From NCBI GenBank assembly GCA_963788125.1, contig CAWBFN010000002.1, forward strand, positions 1,116,001 through 1,180,000: a stretch of DNA of 64,000 nucleotides. The letters are read 5' to 3'. The stretch comes from Bog-473 sp963788125 (GTDB lineage Bacteria > Actinomycetota > Acidimicrobiia > Acidimicrobiales > RAAP-2). The translations under genes and the position numbers were made by a program. Under the pieces are notes generated by a model. That model was not told the origin of the DNA, ran no database searches, and worked only from the letters and a program-made list of their open reading frames with translations. Each line of letters begins with the position of its first letter. Position 1 is the stretch's first letter. Below are positions 50,731 to 59,547 of the stretch, piece by piece.

Positions 50731-51528
50731 ATGAACCGCACTATTCGCTACGTTGTGTTCGGCCTCGGCACGGTCGGCATCGGGCTCCTAGCGGTTCTTG
50801 CCTTCTTGAAGCTCCCCGCTTTCGGTGGCAACTCGCATCCATACCGCGACGCGTCGATTCCGGCCGCCGTCACACACGCCACGTCCAACGTCATCTCGAG
50901 TATCAACTTCGACCAACGCGGGCTCGACACCCTCGGTGAGGAATCCATCTTCCTCGCCAGCGTCATGGTCGTCTCCGTCATCCTTCGCCCCGCGTCCGAC
51001 GAGACCGAGCGGCGCGAACTCAGCGAGGGTAGGCCGCTCGACTCCACTGTGCTCGGCGGCCTCTTCTTTTTCCCCGTGACCCTCATCATCGGCCTGGATG
51101 TGATTACGCACGGTCACCTCACTCCGGGCGGGGGCTTCCAGGGCGGCGTTATCCTGGGCACGGGCATTCATTTGTTCTACGTCGCCGCCACCTACCGCAC
51201 CCTCCAGAAGGCCCGGCCCGTCCGGCCCTTCGAGTGGACAGAGGCCATCGGAGCGGGGGCTTTCGCCTGCCTCGGCATCTCGGGCGTACTGATCGGCGCA
51301 TCGTTCCTCTCGAACGTCATCCCGCAAGGCACGTTGGGCGACCTCTTTTCCGCCGGTACGGTCCCGCTGCTCAACGGCGTGGTCGGCGTCGAAGTGGCCT
51401 CGGGCGTCGTCGTGCTGATTTCAAAATTCCTCGAGCAGGCACTCACGGTCCGGCCAGCCTCCGGGGACCACCGAGGGAGCGGCCGCGAGGGCCGCGGGGG
51501 CAAAGCCGCAACTGGACAGCACGGATGA
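50731..51528 (+). CDS. mrpB: MbhE-MrpB fusion, antiporter subunit
   Basis: A 265-residue protein of two parts. Residues 1-90 match MbhE/MrpA C-terminal end (NVISSINFDQRGLDTLGEES, compare NVV..DYRGFDTLGE). Residues 100-240 match MrpB/MnhB (FFFPVTLIIGLDVITHGHLT, then PGGGFQGGVILGTG). A charged tail follows. In classic Mrp the first part belongs to MrpA, and in archaeal Mbh it is a separate gene, so this is a fusion. It overlaps mrpC by 4 bp. Confidence 0.85.
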   Translation: MNRTIRYVVFGLGTVGIGLLAVLAFLKLPAFGGNSHPYRDASIPAAVTHATSNVISSINFDQRGLDTLGEESIFLASVMVVSVILRPASDETERRELSEGRPLDSTVLGGLFFFPVTLIIGLDVITHGHLTPGGGFQGGVILGTGIHLFYVAATYRTLQKARPVRPFEWTEAIGAGAFACLGISGVLIGASFLSNVIPQGTLGDLFSAGTVPLLNGVVGVEVASGVVVLISKFLEQALTVRPASGDHRGSGREGRGGKAATGQHG

Positions 51529-51875
51529 GCCACTACGCCTACTTCGTCGCCGGCTGGCTCATCTTCATCGGCGCCTTCGGGATCATGCGCAGCAAGAACC
51601 TCATCCAATCGGTGGTCTGCCTCGCCGTGGCCCAGTCGGGCACCTACGTGCTGTTGCTTTCCATTGGTTACCAGTGGGGCGCCGCTCCGCCCCTCTTCGG
51701 CGAACCAGCCACGAAACCCTCCCTGCACGTGGTCGATCCCCTGGTGCAGGCCATGGCCCTGACCGACATCGTGGTGTCGGCCACCGTCACCTCCATGCTG
51801 CTCGCCATCGCCATCCAGATCCACAAGCGCCAGGGGACGATCAATCCAGACGAACTGAACGCGATCCGGGGCTAG
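51525..51875 (+). CDS. mrpC: Antiporter subunit MrpC/MnhC (NuoK-like)
   Basis: A 116-residue, three-helix homologue of NuoK. GAFGIMRSKNLIQSVVCLAV and VVDPLVQAMALTDIVVSATV are the conserved segments, the latter (DPLxQAxxLTxIVI) specific to MrpC. Glutamates used by NuoK for proton transfer are largely replaced, as is normal in MrpC. It overlaps mrpB by 4 bp and is followed after 6 bp by mrpD. The ATG at 51525 is preceded by an in-frame open region that is a shadow. Confidence 0.88.
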   Translation: MSHYAYFVAGWLIFIGAFGIMRSKNLIQSVVCLAVAQSGTYVLLLSIGYQWGAAPPLFGEPATKPSLHVVDPLVQAMALTDIVVSATVTSMLLAIAIQIHKRQGTINPDELNAIRG

Positions 51876-51881
51876 GGCCTG

Positions 51882-53708
51882 ATGCTCAGCTTCGACAACG
51901 CAACCGCAATGCTGGTGCCGATCGCGGTGGCGGTCCCCATCGTCACGGCCTGCGTCCTGCTGGTGGCGGGTCGCCTACTGCCTCGCCTGGCCGTCGATGT
52001 CGTCGCCATCGCCACCGCGCTCGGCATGGTGGGCCTGCTCGCTTATCTTCTCGCCGCCGCGGCGAACGGTCGTATCGTCACCTGGGCTGCTGGCTGGACG
52101 CCGCACCACGGCTACAGCGTCGGCATCGTGCTCGTCGTCGACCCTCTCGGCGCGGGCATTGCGCTGCTGGCCTGCTGCCTGATGGCGATCGCCCTCCTGT
52201 TCAGCGTCCGCTACCTCGACGCGGTCGAGGCCCACTACCACTGCCTCATGTTGCTCTTCCTCGCTGGCATGGTCGGCTTGGCCCTGACCGGTGATCTGTT
52301 CGACATGTTCGTCTTTTTCGAACTCATGGGTGCGGCGGCCTATGGGCTGACCGCCATCGTGGTCGAGGACGAGTCTGCCCTGCAGGGCGGCATCAACTTC
52401 GGCATCGTCAACAGCCTGGGTGCCTACCTTTCCCTCTCCGGGCTTGCCCTCCTGTTCGCCCGCACCGGGAGCGTCGGGCTGCCTCAACTGCACTCCGCGC
52501 TCGCCCATCACCGACCCGACGCCCTCATCGTCGCCGCTTTTGTACTTGTGCTGACCGGCTTCCTGGTCAAGGGGGCCATAGTGCCGTTCCACTTCTGGCT
52601 GGCCGACGCGCACGCCGTGGCGCCTGCACCGGTCTGTCTTCTCTTCTCGGGAGTGATGGTACCCCTCGGCATCTACGCCGCTTTCCGTATCTACTGGACC
52701 GTTTTTGCTCCCGTCCTCCCGCTGGGCGACGTCCGACGGACCTTTCTCGTACTCGGTGCGCTAAGCGCCGTGCTGGGCGCCGTGATGGCGGTGACCCAAC
52801 GCCATTTCAAGCGTCTTTTGGCCTACTCGACCATCGCCCATGTCGGTCTCTTTATCGTCGCGCTCGCGTGCTTGAGCGTCGGCGGAACGGCTGGGGCCCT
52901 GATCTACATCGCGGGACACGCCGGCGTGAAGGGCGCGCTGTTCCTCATCGCCGGCGTCATGTTGGCCCGCTACGGCAGCGTCGACGAGTACGACCTATAC
53001 GGCGCTGGCACCGGGCAGAGGGTCATGGGTATCCTCCTGATCATCGGTGCGCTCGGTCTCGCCGGCTTGCCCCCTTTCGGCACAGCGCTCGGGAAGGGAC
53101 TCAGCGAGGACGCCGCAAGTACTGCTGGATACGGCTGGGCGCCAATCCTCTTTGTGGCCGTCTCGGCCCTGACTGGGGGTGCCGTGTTGAGGGTAGCCGG
53201 GCGGATCTACTTCTCCATGGGCCCGAGGCCGAGGGAAGGGAGCCAGGTGCGGGCTTCCGGGAACGATGACCAAGAGCCCCGACTGCAACGCCTGCCGTGG
53301 ACCATGATCACCTCCATTGTCGTTCTCCTGGCGGGCGGTTTCATCATCGGCTTGTTGCCGGGCGTGCACTCGGTGGCCAACCGAGCCGCCGCCACCTTCA
53401 TCGACTCGACGGGATATACCCATCAGGCTCTGTACAAAGTACCGGAGCGCGTCGTCGCCGCGACGGCGTCCAACTGGACGGGGATGGGCCTCGCGCTTGG
53501 GTTTGCCTCAGCCGTGCTGGCCTGTTGTATCGCGCTTGCCGGTCTCTACGGCGAGCGACTGACAGCCCGGCTACCAGCGCTGCGCCAGGCCTACGGTCCG
53601 GTGAACCTGCTGCATCGGCTCCACTCGGGTCATGTGGGGGATTATGTCGCGTGGATGATGATGGGCTTGGCCATACTGGCTGGCTTCATCGGACTTCCAT
53701 TGCGCTGA
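51882..53708 (+). CDS. mrpD: Antiporter subunit MrpD-like (proton-conducting, NuoL/M/N family)
   Basis: A 608-residue polytopic protein of the complex I antiporter family with about 14-16 helices. LTGDLFDMFVFFELMGAAAY carries the key glutamate of helix 5. LVLTGFLVKGAIVPFHFWLA has the essential lysine and HFWL motif, and RHFKRLLAYSTIAHVGLFIV has a further lysine and histidine. ALGLAGLPPFGTALGKGL follows. It should carry H+ in exchange for Na+ or K+. It is the only large antiporter subunit in the operon, since no MrpA partner is present. A weak inverted repeat follows the gene. Confidence 0.9.
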   Translation: MLSFDNATAMLVPIAVAVPIVTACVLLVAGRLLPRLAVDVVAIATALGMVGLLAYLLAAAANGRIVTWAAGWTPHHGYSVGIVLVVDPLGAGIALLACCLMAIALLFSVRYLDAVEAHYHCLMLLFLAGMVGLALTGDLFDMFVFFELMGAAAYGLTAIVVEDESALQGGINFGIVNSLGAYLSLSGLALLFARTGSVGLPQLHSALAHHRPDALIVAAFVLVLTGFLVKGAIVPFHFWLADAHAVAPAPVCLLFSGVMVPLGIYAAFRIYWTVFAPVLPLGDVRRTFLVLGALSAVLGAVMAVTQRHFKRLLAYSTIAHVGLFIVALACLSVGGTAGALIYIAGHAGVKGALFLIAGVMLARYGSVDEYDLYGAGTGQRVMGILLIIGALGLAGLPPFGTALGKGLSEDAASTAGYGWAPILFVAVSALTGGAVLRVAGRIYFSMGPRPREGSQVRASGNDDQEPRLQRLPWTMITSIVVLLAGGFIIGLLPGVHSVANRAAATFIDSTGYTHQALYKVPERVVAATASNWTGMGLALGFASAVLACCIALAGLYGERLTARLPALRQAYGPVNLLHRLHSGHVGDYVAWMMMGLAILAGFIGLPLR

Positions 53709-53727
53709 CGTGCTGCTAAGGAATGAG

Positions 53728-53755
53728 ACTCTCCCACACTCGGAGCCGAGAGAGT
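53728..53755 (+). terminator. Possible terminator after the antiporter operon
   Basis: ACTCTC/GAGAGT arms enclose an inner CTCGG/CCGAG pair, 20 bp past the mrpD stop. The two parts cannot both be perfect, so the signal is weak. The rest of 53756-54007 holds nothing I can name. Confidence 0.3.
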
Positions 53756-54007
53756 GACGGTGAATACTCGAACCCCGCGGCTCTGATGGAGTGATTCTCG
53801 TTGGCGCGTGCCGGTCAAAATAGCGAGCGCTCTTCAGCCGCGGCGGCTCCATCCTCTGCGGCCAACGACCGCCGAATGAGAGGAAGGTTCGAGGACATCA
53901 AGAGACGCGGGCAATCCACCTCAGCACACCATCTCGTCACCGCCCGTCGCCCTCACTGATGCAGGCGAGGAAGCTGTCGAACAGCTGGTCCCGGCATGTC
54001 GCGGTCC

Positions 54008-55493
54008 TTATATCGTCTCGCCTCTGGGCGGACCCATTCGCTTCGTGAACCGCGCCAGCTCATGTGGCACCGGGGTCTCGACCCCAAGTACGCGTGCCAA
54101 CTCGGAGCCACCATGAACTGTTTCGAAAATGACGCGGGGGAGCAGATTCACCAGCCGGTCGTGTGGGAAATCCTGCTCGTAAAACTGCGGCCCATCCGGT
54201 GGTGCGAGAGCGAGACTGCCTCGTTCGGCAGCCAGATCCCAGCCGTCTGCCGGTGCAATGCCGAGCGGGTCACCTGGCAGTTTCGACTCGATGGTTTCGT
54301 CGTCGTCGCCATGAGCAGCGAGAGCAAGGCGATATTGGTTCAAGGCAATGGTGGCGACAAGCTGCCACACGGTTAGTCCCTCCCCGGCCAACGTCTCCCA
54401 TTGATCGTCCTGGATTGCGTGCACCTTCTCGCCGAAGTACGCCAGCGACTGTGCATACAAGGACTCGAGATCCATCTCTGTGCGCTCAACAGACCCAGGG
54501 GCGACCTCGCTCGTACCCGCGTCCTGCTGGTGATTACTGATTGGATCGAGCTTCTCGATCCACTCGGCGACGATGGCCCTCGCCGAGTGCTCCATGGTCC
54601 AATGGAGCTCGCGTTCAGCTCTCGTCGTGGCCATAACCTGGGGTCGAATTGCCAATTCCGCCCAGTCGATCACCCCGGAGAGAATGCGCAAGCGCGAGCC
54701 GAACATCAGAATACGTCGCATGGGTTGCGGCCCAAGGCGTACCTTCTTTGCTGCGAACAGTTCCGCCAGCAGGTCAGAGGTGATTGGATCGGCGGCGATA
54801 TTGAAGGGGCCAGTCACCGACTGCGTCAGCGCCAGGCACAAAGCGCTCACGAAGTCGTCAATGTGCACGCACTGGAGGACATAGGGTCCCAAATCGGGCA
54901 CAAAGCGTCGCCACCGTTTCGGGGCGTTCATCACCCGCAGGATCTTTGTGCCGATGGTCGTCGGTCGGTCTTGGGTGGGACATACGAGGACGCCTGCTCG
55001 CAGCCGTACGACGCGAATCAGCGGATGATGATTTTCAAATCGACTCACGGCCCTCTCACCCCGCATCAATTGCCGACAATTGGCGTGACGGCGTCGATGC
55101 CAGAGTCGGCCACGCTTCATCAACTTGCCGACCCGGCGGAGCCGAGAAGTATACGCCGGCCGACGATCCGTACACGAACACCCGAACGCCGACGACGCCG
55201 ATGCACTGGCAGATGTTGGACAATGCCTCAATCTGGCGCTCTCTCAACCTGACGGGGAGGTCGCTGACGGGCCAGCCTGCATAGACCGCAGCATCGGCGA
55301 ACTTGAAGTGGTCCGACAGATCGTCGAAAAGGTCCACCCTTCTTTGTTCGATGGGGGTTTCGCCCTCAAGACTCAAGTCTTCTGTGTTCTCCTCGGTGAG
55401 GCTGACGACGTGGGTGATGTCGCGGTGGCCGGCGAGGCCCCGTAGGATCGCACGACCCACTCGCCCGCTGGCTCCGACGACGATGACCCTCAC
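54008..55493 (-). pseudogene. NAD(P)-dependent epimerase fused to an MDMPI/DinB-like domain, frameshifted
   Basis: The first frame (GTG at 55493, MRVIVVGASGRVGRAILRGL) is an extended-SDR Rossmann half with VYGSSAGVYF. It stops at 55056. The second frame picks up near 55090 (RVVRLRAGVLV, VLQCVHIDDFVSALCLALTQ, GPFNIAADP) and completes the epimerase. It then continues for about 190 residues as a domain like the N-terminal mycothiol-dependent maleylpyruvate isomerase/DinB fold (LAYFGEKVHAIQDDQWETLA, then GEGLTVWQLVATIALNQY). At least one indel near 55060-55100 separates the parts, and the catalytic YxxxK region falls there and is damaged. The substrate is unknown. Confidence 0.72.
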
Positions 55494-55566
55494 GAGTGAC
55501 GCCGCGGCGAGTGCGCTGGTCGATCGACCCGCCGACGCTCAGGGGCTGACATGGGAACCATCGCCG

Positions 55567-56664
55567 TCAGGCCGCGCGGTAGCGGGCGGCCTCGGCCGAT
55601 TGCAACGACAAACCGTGGCCGACGCGTGACGAATCAGGGTTCATGCTTCCTCCCGTCGGAGATAGCGCGCCCTCGAAGAGCATCGTCTCGATGCGATGGT
55701 GGTCGTAGAAGTACTCAACGTGGCGCAGGTTGGGCACCGCCGCTGCCACGGGGGCATGGAGGTTGGGGGCGCAGTGCCCCGAGATCTCGACGTGGTGAGC
55801 CTCAGCCAGGGCCGCCGTGCGCAGCCATACGCTGTAGCCTCCGCACCGGGTCACGTCGGCCTGCAGGCAGTCGACCCCGCCGGCTTCGAGCATGCGGGCG
55901 AAGTAACCCAGCGTGTAGCCGTACTCCCCCGCGGCCACGTCACCTTCGAAGCTCTGGCGAACCTGGCGGAGCCCGGCCAGGTTGTCAGAAGAAACCGGTT
56001 CCTCGAACCAGGTCACGCCGTAATTCTCGGACATCGTGCGCCCCAATTGGATCGCCTGCTTGGCCCTATACCCACCATTGGCGTCGACATAGAGCTCAGC
56101 ATCGCCACCGATCACGCGACGGGCCAAGGCCACTCGGTGCAGGTCCCGATCGGCGTTGGTACCCCAGGACTCGCCGATCTTGATCTTGACCCGAGGGATC
56201 CCCTCGTCTTGGACCCAGCTCCGCAGTTGGGACTCGGTCGTGTCGTCGTCGTAGGTTGTGAACCCGCCGCTGCCATAGACCGGCACCGACTGACGGGCCC
56301 GACCGAACAGATCGCTCAGCGCCACGCCCAGGGTACGGGCTTTGAGGTCCCACAGGGCGATGTCCACCGCCGAGATGGCGCAGGCGACGAGGCCCGGCCT
56401 CCCCACATTCCGGACCGCCCGGGCCATGTCCTCGGCTGCCTGAGGAGTGTTGGTCTCGTCAGTGCCGATCACCACCGGCGCCAAGAGATCATCGATGATT
56501 CCCACTGCACTGGCGCCGGCGTAGGTCCATCCGATGCCCTCGTGATCGCCATTGCCGGCTTGCACGACGACCATGGTGGTCGCGTCCCAGGAAAGGGTCC
56601 CGTCCGCTTCGGGGCGATCAGTCGGGATCGTGTAGGCGCTGGCCGCAACGCTGGTGATCGTCAT
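55567..56664 (-). CDS. Enolase-superfamily sugar-acid dehydratase/racemase (MR/MLE type)
   Basis: A 365-residue enzyme with the enolase-superfamily capping domain and barrel. VKIKIG holds the KxK acid/base pair, YVDANGGYRAKQA the first metal ligand, WFEEPVSSDNLAGL the second and AGEYGYTLGYF the third. EISGHCAPNLHAPVAAAVP has the histidine of mandelate racemase/dehydratase types. Members abstract an alpha-proton from a carboxylate, often dehydrating sugar acids. It is the last gene of an operon with a GMC oxidoreductase, gluconate dehydrogenase subunit 3, a membrane protein and a TPP enzyme. Oxidation of an aldose to its acid followed by dehydration is plausible. Confidence 0.88.
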   Translation of the reverse strand: MTITSVAASAYTIPTDRPEADGTLSWDATTMVVVQAGNGDHEGIGWTYAGASAVGIIDDLLAPVVIGTDETNTPQAAEDMARAVRNVGRPGLVACAISAVDIALWDLKARTLGVALSDLFGRARQSVPVYGSGGFTTYDDDTTESQLRSWVQDEGIPRVKIKIGESWGTNADRDLHRVALARRVIGGDAELYVDANGGYRAKQAIQLGRTMSENYGVTWFEEPVSSDNLAGLRQVRQSFEGDVAAGEYGYTLGYFARMLEAGGVDCLQADVTRCGGYSVWLRTAALAEAHHVEISGHCAPNLHAPVAAAVPNLRHVEYFYDHHRIETMLFEGALSPTGGSMNPDSSRVGHGLSLQSAEAARYRAA

Positions 56665-58334
56665 GAGGCATTCTCGAACTCAGCACGTAGCCCGCTCCGG
56701 GTGCGCGCCAACATCCTGTCGGCGCAACGGGCGGCCAGCGCCATGATGGTTAGCGCCGGGTTGGCCGACCCCTGGGTCGGCAACACGCTGCCGTCGACGA
56801 GATACAAGTTAGGCACGGCGAAGGTCTGGTGATCGGCGTTGACCACACCCTGTCGCTCGTCGGCGGCCATACGGCAGCCGCCCACGAGGTGGGCATAGCG
56901 CTTGACGGCAATGGTCTCAGTGGCACCCGCCGCGCCCAGGATGTCTTCTTGGACCTGCTGGGCGGCCTCCTGGACGGCGCAGTCGTTGTCGCACATTGAG
57001 TAGGAGAAGTTGGCCACGGGAAACCCATTGCGATCGGACTCGTCCGCCAGCGTGACCGAGTTCTCCCAGCGGGGGAGGAACTCGCAGAGCGCACCCATGA
57101 CCGCCCAGTGGTTGTAGTCCCGCATGTATTCACGCAGTACCTCGCCCCAGTGACCTTGGGCCGCCACGTGCTCGGCATAGGTGATAGGTAGAGGAGAGAT
57201 GTTCTGGAGCGCGAACCCACGCTGGTAGGGCTTGGCGGGATCGGTCTCGTAGAACTGTTCGGAACTCACTTCTGGGGGCGGTGCCTTGTACATGCGTACT
57301 TCGGCATCGAACCGCCCCGCCACCTGCGGTGCTCCTTGAACCATCAGGTAACGACCGACCTGACCGTGGTCGTTGCACAGCCCGTCCGGAAAGCGCGCTG
57401 TGGCAGACAACAGCAGGAGGCGGGGCGTCTCGATGGAGTACCCGGCCACGACCACGATGCGGGCCCGCTGAAAGTGTTCGACGCCATGGGTGATGTAGGT
57501 GACCCCGGTGGCCCGGCCATCGCTGTCGGTGACGACCCGGGTCACCATGGCGTGGGGTCTGATCTCGGCCCCGTGTGCCAGGGCGTCGGGTATGTGGGTG
57601 ATCAGCGGAGAAGCCTTGGCATTTACCTTGCAGCCCTGGAGGCAGAACCCCCGATAGATGCAATGGGGTCGGTGGCCGAAGCGGCCGTTGGCGATCGCCA
57701 CCGGGCCAATGCGGGTCTCGATGCCGAGGGCGTGGGCCCCGCGCACGAAGACCTCTCCGTTGCCCCCCAATGGTTGGGCTGAATAGGGGTAACGGTGTGG
57801 ATCACCCCAGGGCCACGGTTGACCGGAGACCGGCAGCTCTTCTTCGATCGCCTCGTAGTAGGGCTTGAGCTCCTCGTAGCGAATGGGCCAATCGGCCCCT
57901 ACCCCGTCCCGAGTGGCTGTCTCGAAGTCCGAGGGGTGGAAGCGCGGGGCGTAGCCGGCATAGTGAATCATCGAGCCCCCAACTCCGCGACCCGAGTTGT
58001 TGGAGCCGAGCGGAACCGGGTCGGACCCACTGATGACCCGCGGCTCGGTCCAATAGAGGCGATGCGAACCCCACTCATCACTGACCCAGTCGGCATCGGG
58101 ATCCCAAAACGGGCCGGCGTCGAGACCCACGATGGAGACGCCGGCGCGGGCCAAACGCTGAATGAGGGTGGCCCCCCCGGCTCCGCAGCCGACGACGACA
58201 ACATCGACTTCGTCGTTCTCGTCGTAGTGGCGCATGTCGCGCCGCAAGCGATGATTCGTGCGCTCGTCTCCGGTGGGCAAGAGCCACGCCGATTCATTGC
58301 GAGCTCGTATGTCGGCGTCACGCAGGCGACTCAC
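56661..58334 (-). CDS. GMC-family FAD oxidoreductase
   Basis: A 557-residue flavoprotein resembling the large subunit of gluconate/fructose dehydrogenases. The FAD motif VVVVGCGAGGATLIQRLARA is near residue 45, SGRGVGGSMIHYAGYAPRF follows, and cysteines occur in HCIYRGFCLQGCKVNAK. The catalytic His/Asn region is in HLVGGCRMAADERQGVVN, with NLYLVDGSVLPTQGSANPAL at the C-terminus. It oxidises sugars or sugar acids to lactones or keto acids. It overlaps by 4 bp both the subunit-3 gene before it and the dehydratase after it. No cytochrome subunit gene is present. Confidence 0.9.
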   Translation of the reverse strand: MSRLRDADIRARNESAWLLPTGDERTNHRLRRDMRHYDENDEVDVVVVGCGAGGATLIQRLARAGVSIVGLDAGPFWDPDADWVSDEWGSHRLYWTEPRVISGSDPVPLGSNNSGRGVGGSMIHYAGYAPRFHPSDFETATRDGVGADWPIRYEELKPYYEAIEEELPVSGQPWPWGDPHRYPYSAQPLGGNGEVFVRGAHALGIETRIGPVAIANGRFGHRPHCIYRGFCLQGCKVNAKASPLITHIPDALAHGAEIRPHAMVTRVVTDSDGRATGVTYITHGVEHFQRARIVVVAGYSIETPRLLLLSATARFPDGLCNDHGQVGRYLMVQGAPQVAGRFDAEVRMYKAPPPEVSSEQFYETDPAKPYQRGFALQNISPLPITYAEHVAAQGHWGEVLREYMRDYNHWAVMGALCEFLPRWENSVTLADESDRNGFPVANFSYSMCDNDCAVQEAAQQVQEDILGAAGATETIAVKRYAHLVGGCRMAADERQGVVNADHQTFAVPNLYLVDGSVLPTQGSANPALTIMALAARCADRMLARTRSGLRAEFENAS

Positions 58335-59068
58335 CTCTGGCGGCCTCCAACGTCCGTTGGCTGTTCCTCTGCCGGGAAGCGCGCCTCATGGGCCCGCTGG
58401 GCGGATTCTCGCCGTTCGGCCCACGGCACTGGATCCGCGGCCTCCTCTTCTGGGCGTTCCCACTCTTCTCGGCTGTCGAGTCCCATGTTCTTGTAGCCCC
58501 GCGGATAGGCCGGACCGCCGAACCCCATCTCATTCCATGCCCACGGGTGGGAGTAGAACGCCGTGCAGGCATAGCGGGTCCACAGGCTCCAGAGGTGGGC
58601 GGCCTTGAAACCGTGCCACTCGTCGGCGTCCTGGACCGCTTGCACCAGATTGCCCTGCTGCTCGAGGGTCAGGCGATGAAAGGGCTCGCCGTATACGGCA
58701 CGTGCCTCCTCGTCGAGGGCCGTCAAGCTCCGGTGCCAGGCTTCGCCGTCTTCGGGCATGTCGTCGTAATGCCACCCGTCGCTCAGTCCGGCCAAGAGCC
58801 GCTGGTCGATGAGTTCGGTGACCGGGACCCGGGGCTCGTCGTGCTGGGCGAGCAACAGGTCGAGCAAGGCCCGGACCGTAGGCTCTTCGGTGGGTTCGAA
58901 GAACGACAGCTGGGGATCGGTGTCGAGCCGAGCGAGCACCACCCCGGCAGTGACCAGGTCCCACCGGCTGACCTCGCCCAGGACGTCGAAATCACCGAAT
59001 CGGCCCTTGTCGCCGGGGGTGACTGGTTCGTGACGCTTGGCGTTACGACCAGAGACTCGTTGGCTCAC
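58331..59068 (-). CDS. Gluconate 2-dehydrogenase subunit 3 family protein
   Basis: A 245-residue small subunit that partners GMC-type dehydrogenases. FFEPTEEPTVRALLDLLLAQ and VTELIDQRLLAGLSDGWHYD are characteristic, with HSHPWAWNEMGFGGPAYPRG-like (YSHPWAWNEMGFGGPAYPRG) near the C-terminus. Most homologues carry a Tat signal that exports the complex. None is visible here (N-terminus SQRVSGRNAKRHEPVTPGDK), so this complex may be cytoplasmic or the start differs. The GTG at 59068 overlaps the upstream stop (GTGA). Confidence 0.85.
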   Translation of the reverse strand: MSQRVSGRNAKRHEPVTPGDKGRFGDFDVLGEVSRWDLVTAGVVLARLDTDPQLSFFEPTEEPTVRALLDLLLAQHDEPRVPVTELIDQRLLAGLSDGWHYDDMPEDGEAWHRSLTALDEEARAVYGEPFHRLTLEQQGNLVQAVQDADEWHGFKAAHLWSLWTRYACTAFYSHPWAWNEMGFGGPAYPRGYKNMGLDSREEWERPEEEAADPVPWAERRESAQRAHEARFPAEEQPTDVGGRQR

Positions 59069-59547
59069 CGCTTCCCTTCCCGGCGCAGCAACGAGGCCAG
59101 AATCCCCATGCCCCCCACCATGGCTGCCAGCAGGGGCGCAAACATGGGCGGCCCCATCTCGATGTTGTAGCGAAGGTTGGTCCGTCCACCGGGCTTCTGC
59201 ATGATGCCGCGCCAGTGCAAGTAGGTGCCCTGCACGCCGTTGGCCACAACGACCGCAGAGGCCAGCGGTAGAACGGTCTTCGCGGCGCGGCGACTGAAGA
59301 CCGCGGCAATACCCGCCGGCGCCATGGTCGGCATGATGACGACCGGCCACCACATCATCTTGTTGCCGAAGCTGGCACCGTCATGCTCGGTGAAGATCTC
59401 AGCGGCAGTGATCAGTGCTCCGGCGGCGGCCAGTCCAGCCAGGCTCCGCTCGAACCGTCCAGTGCGGATATCGGTGATGGCTCGCCCCACTGTTCCGACG
59501 GTCGGGGCTGCTTCGATGGCGTTGCTGCCGAATGACACCTCATCCAC
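59065..59547 (-). CDS. Small membrane protein of the sugar-acid operon
   Basis: A 160-residue protein with about four hydrophobic helices (LAGLAAAGALITAAEIF, WWPVVIMPTMAPAGIAAVF, TVLPLASAVVVANGV, FAPLLAAMVGGMGILASLL). The GTG at 59547 overlaps the end of the TPP-enzyme gene by 8 bp, and the stop overlaps the subunit-3 gene. I know no function for it. Its fixed place between the two suggests it anchors or passes electrons for the GMC dehydrogenase, standing in for the missing cytochrome subunit, but it lacks heme-binding CxxCH motifs. Confidence 0.75.
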   Translation of the reverse strand: MDEVSFGSNAIEAAPTVGTVGRAITDIRTGRFERSLAGLAAAGALITAAEIFTEHDGASFGNKMMWWPVVIMPTMAPAGIAAVFSRRAAKTVLPLASAVVVANGVQGTYLHWRGIMQKPGGRTNLRYNIEMGPPMFAPLLAAMVGGMGILASLLRREGKR

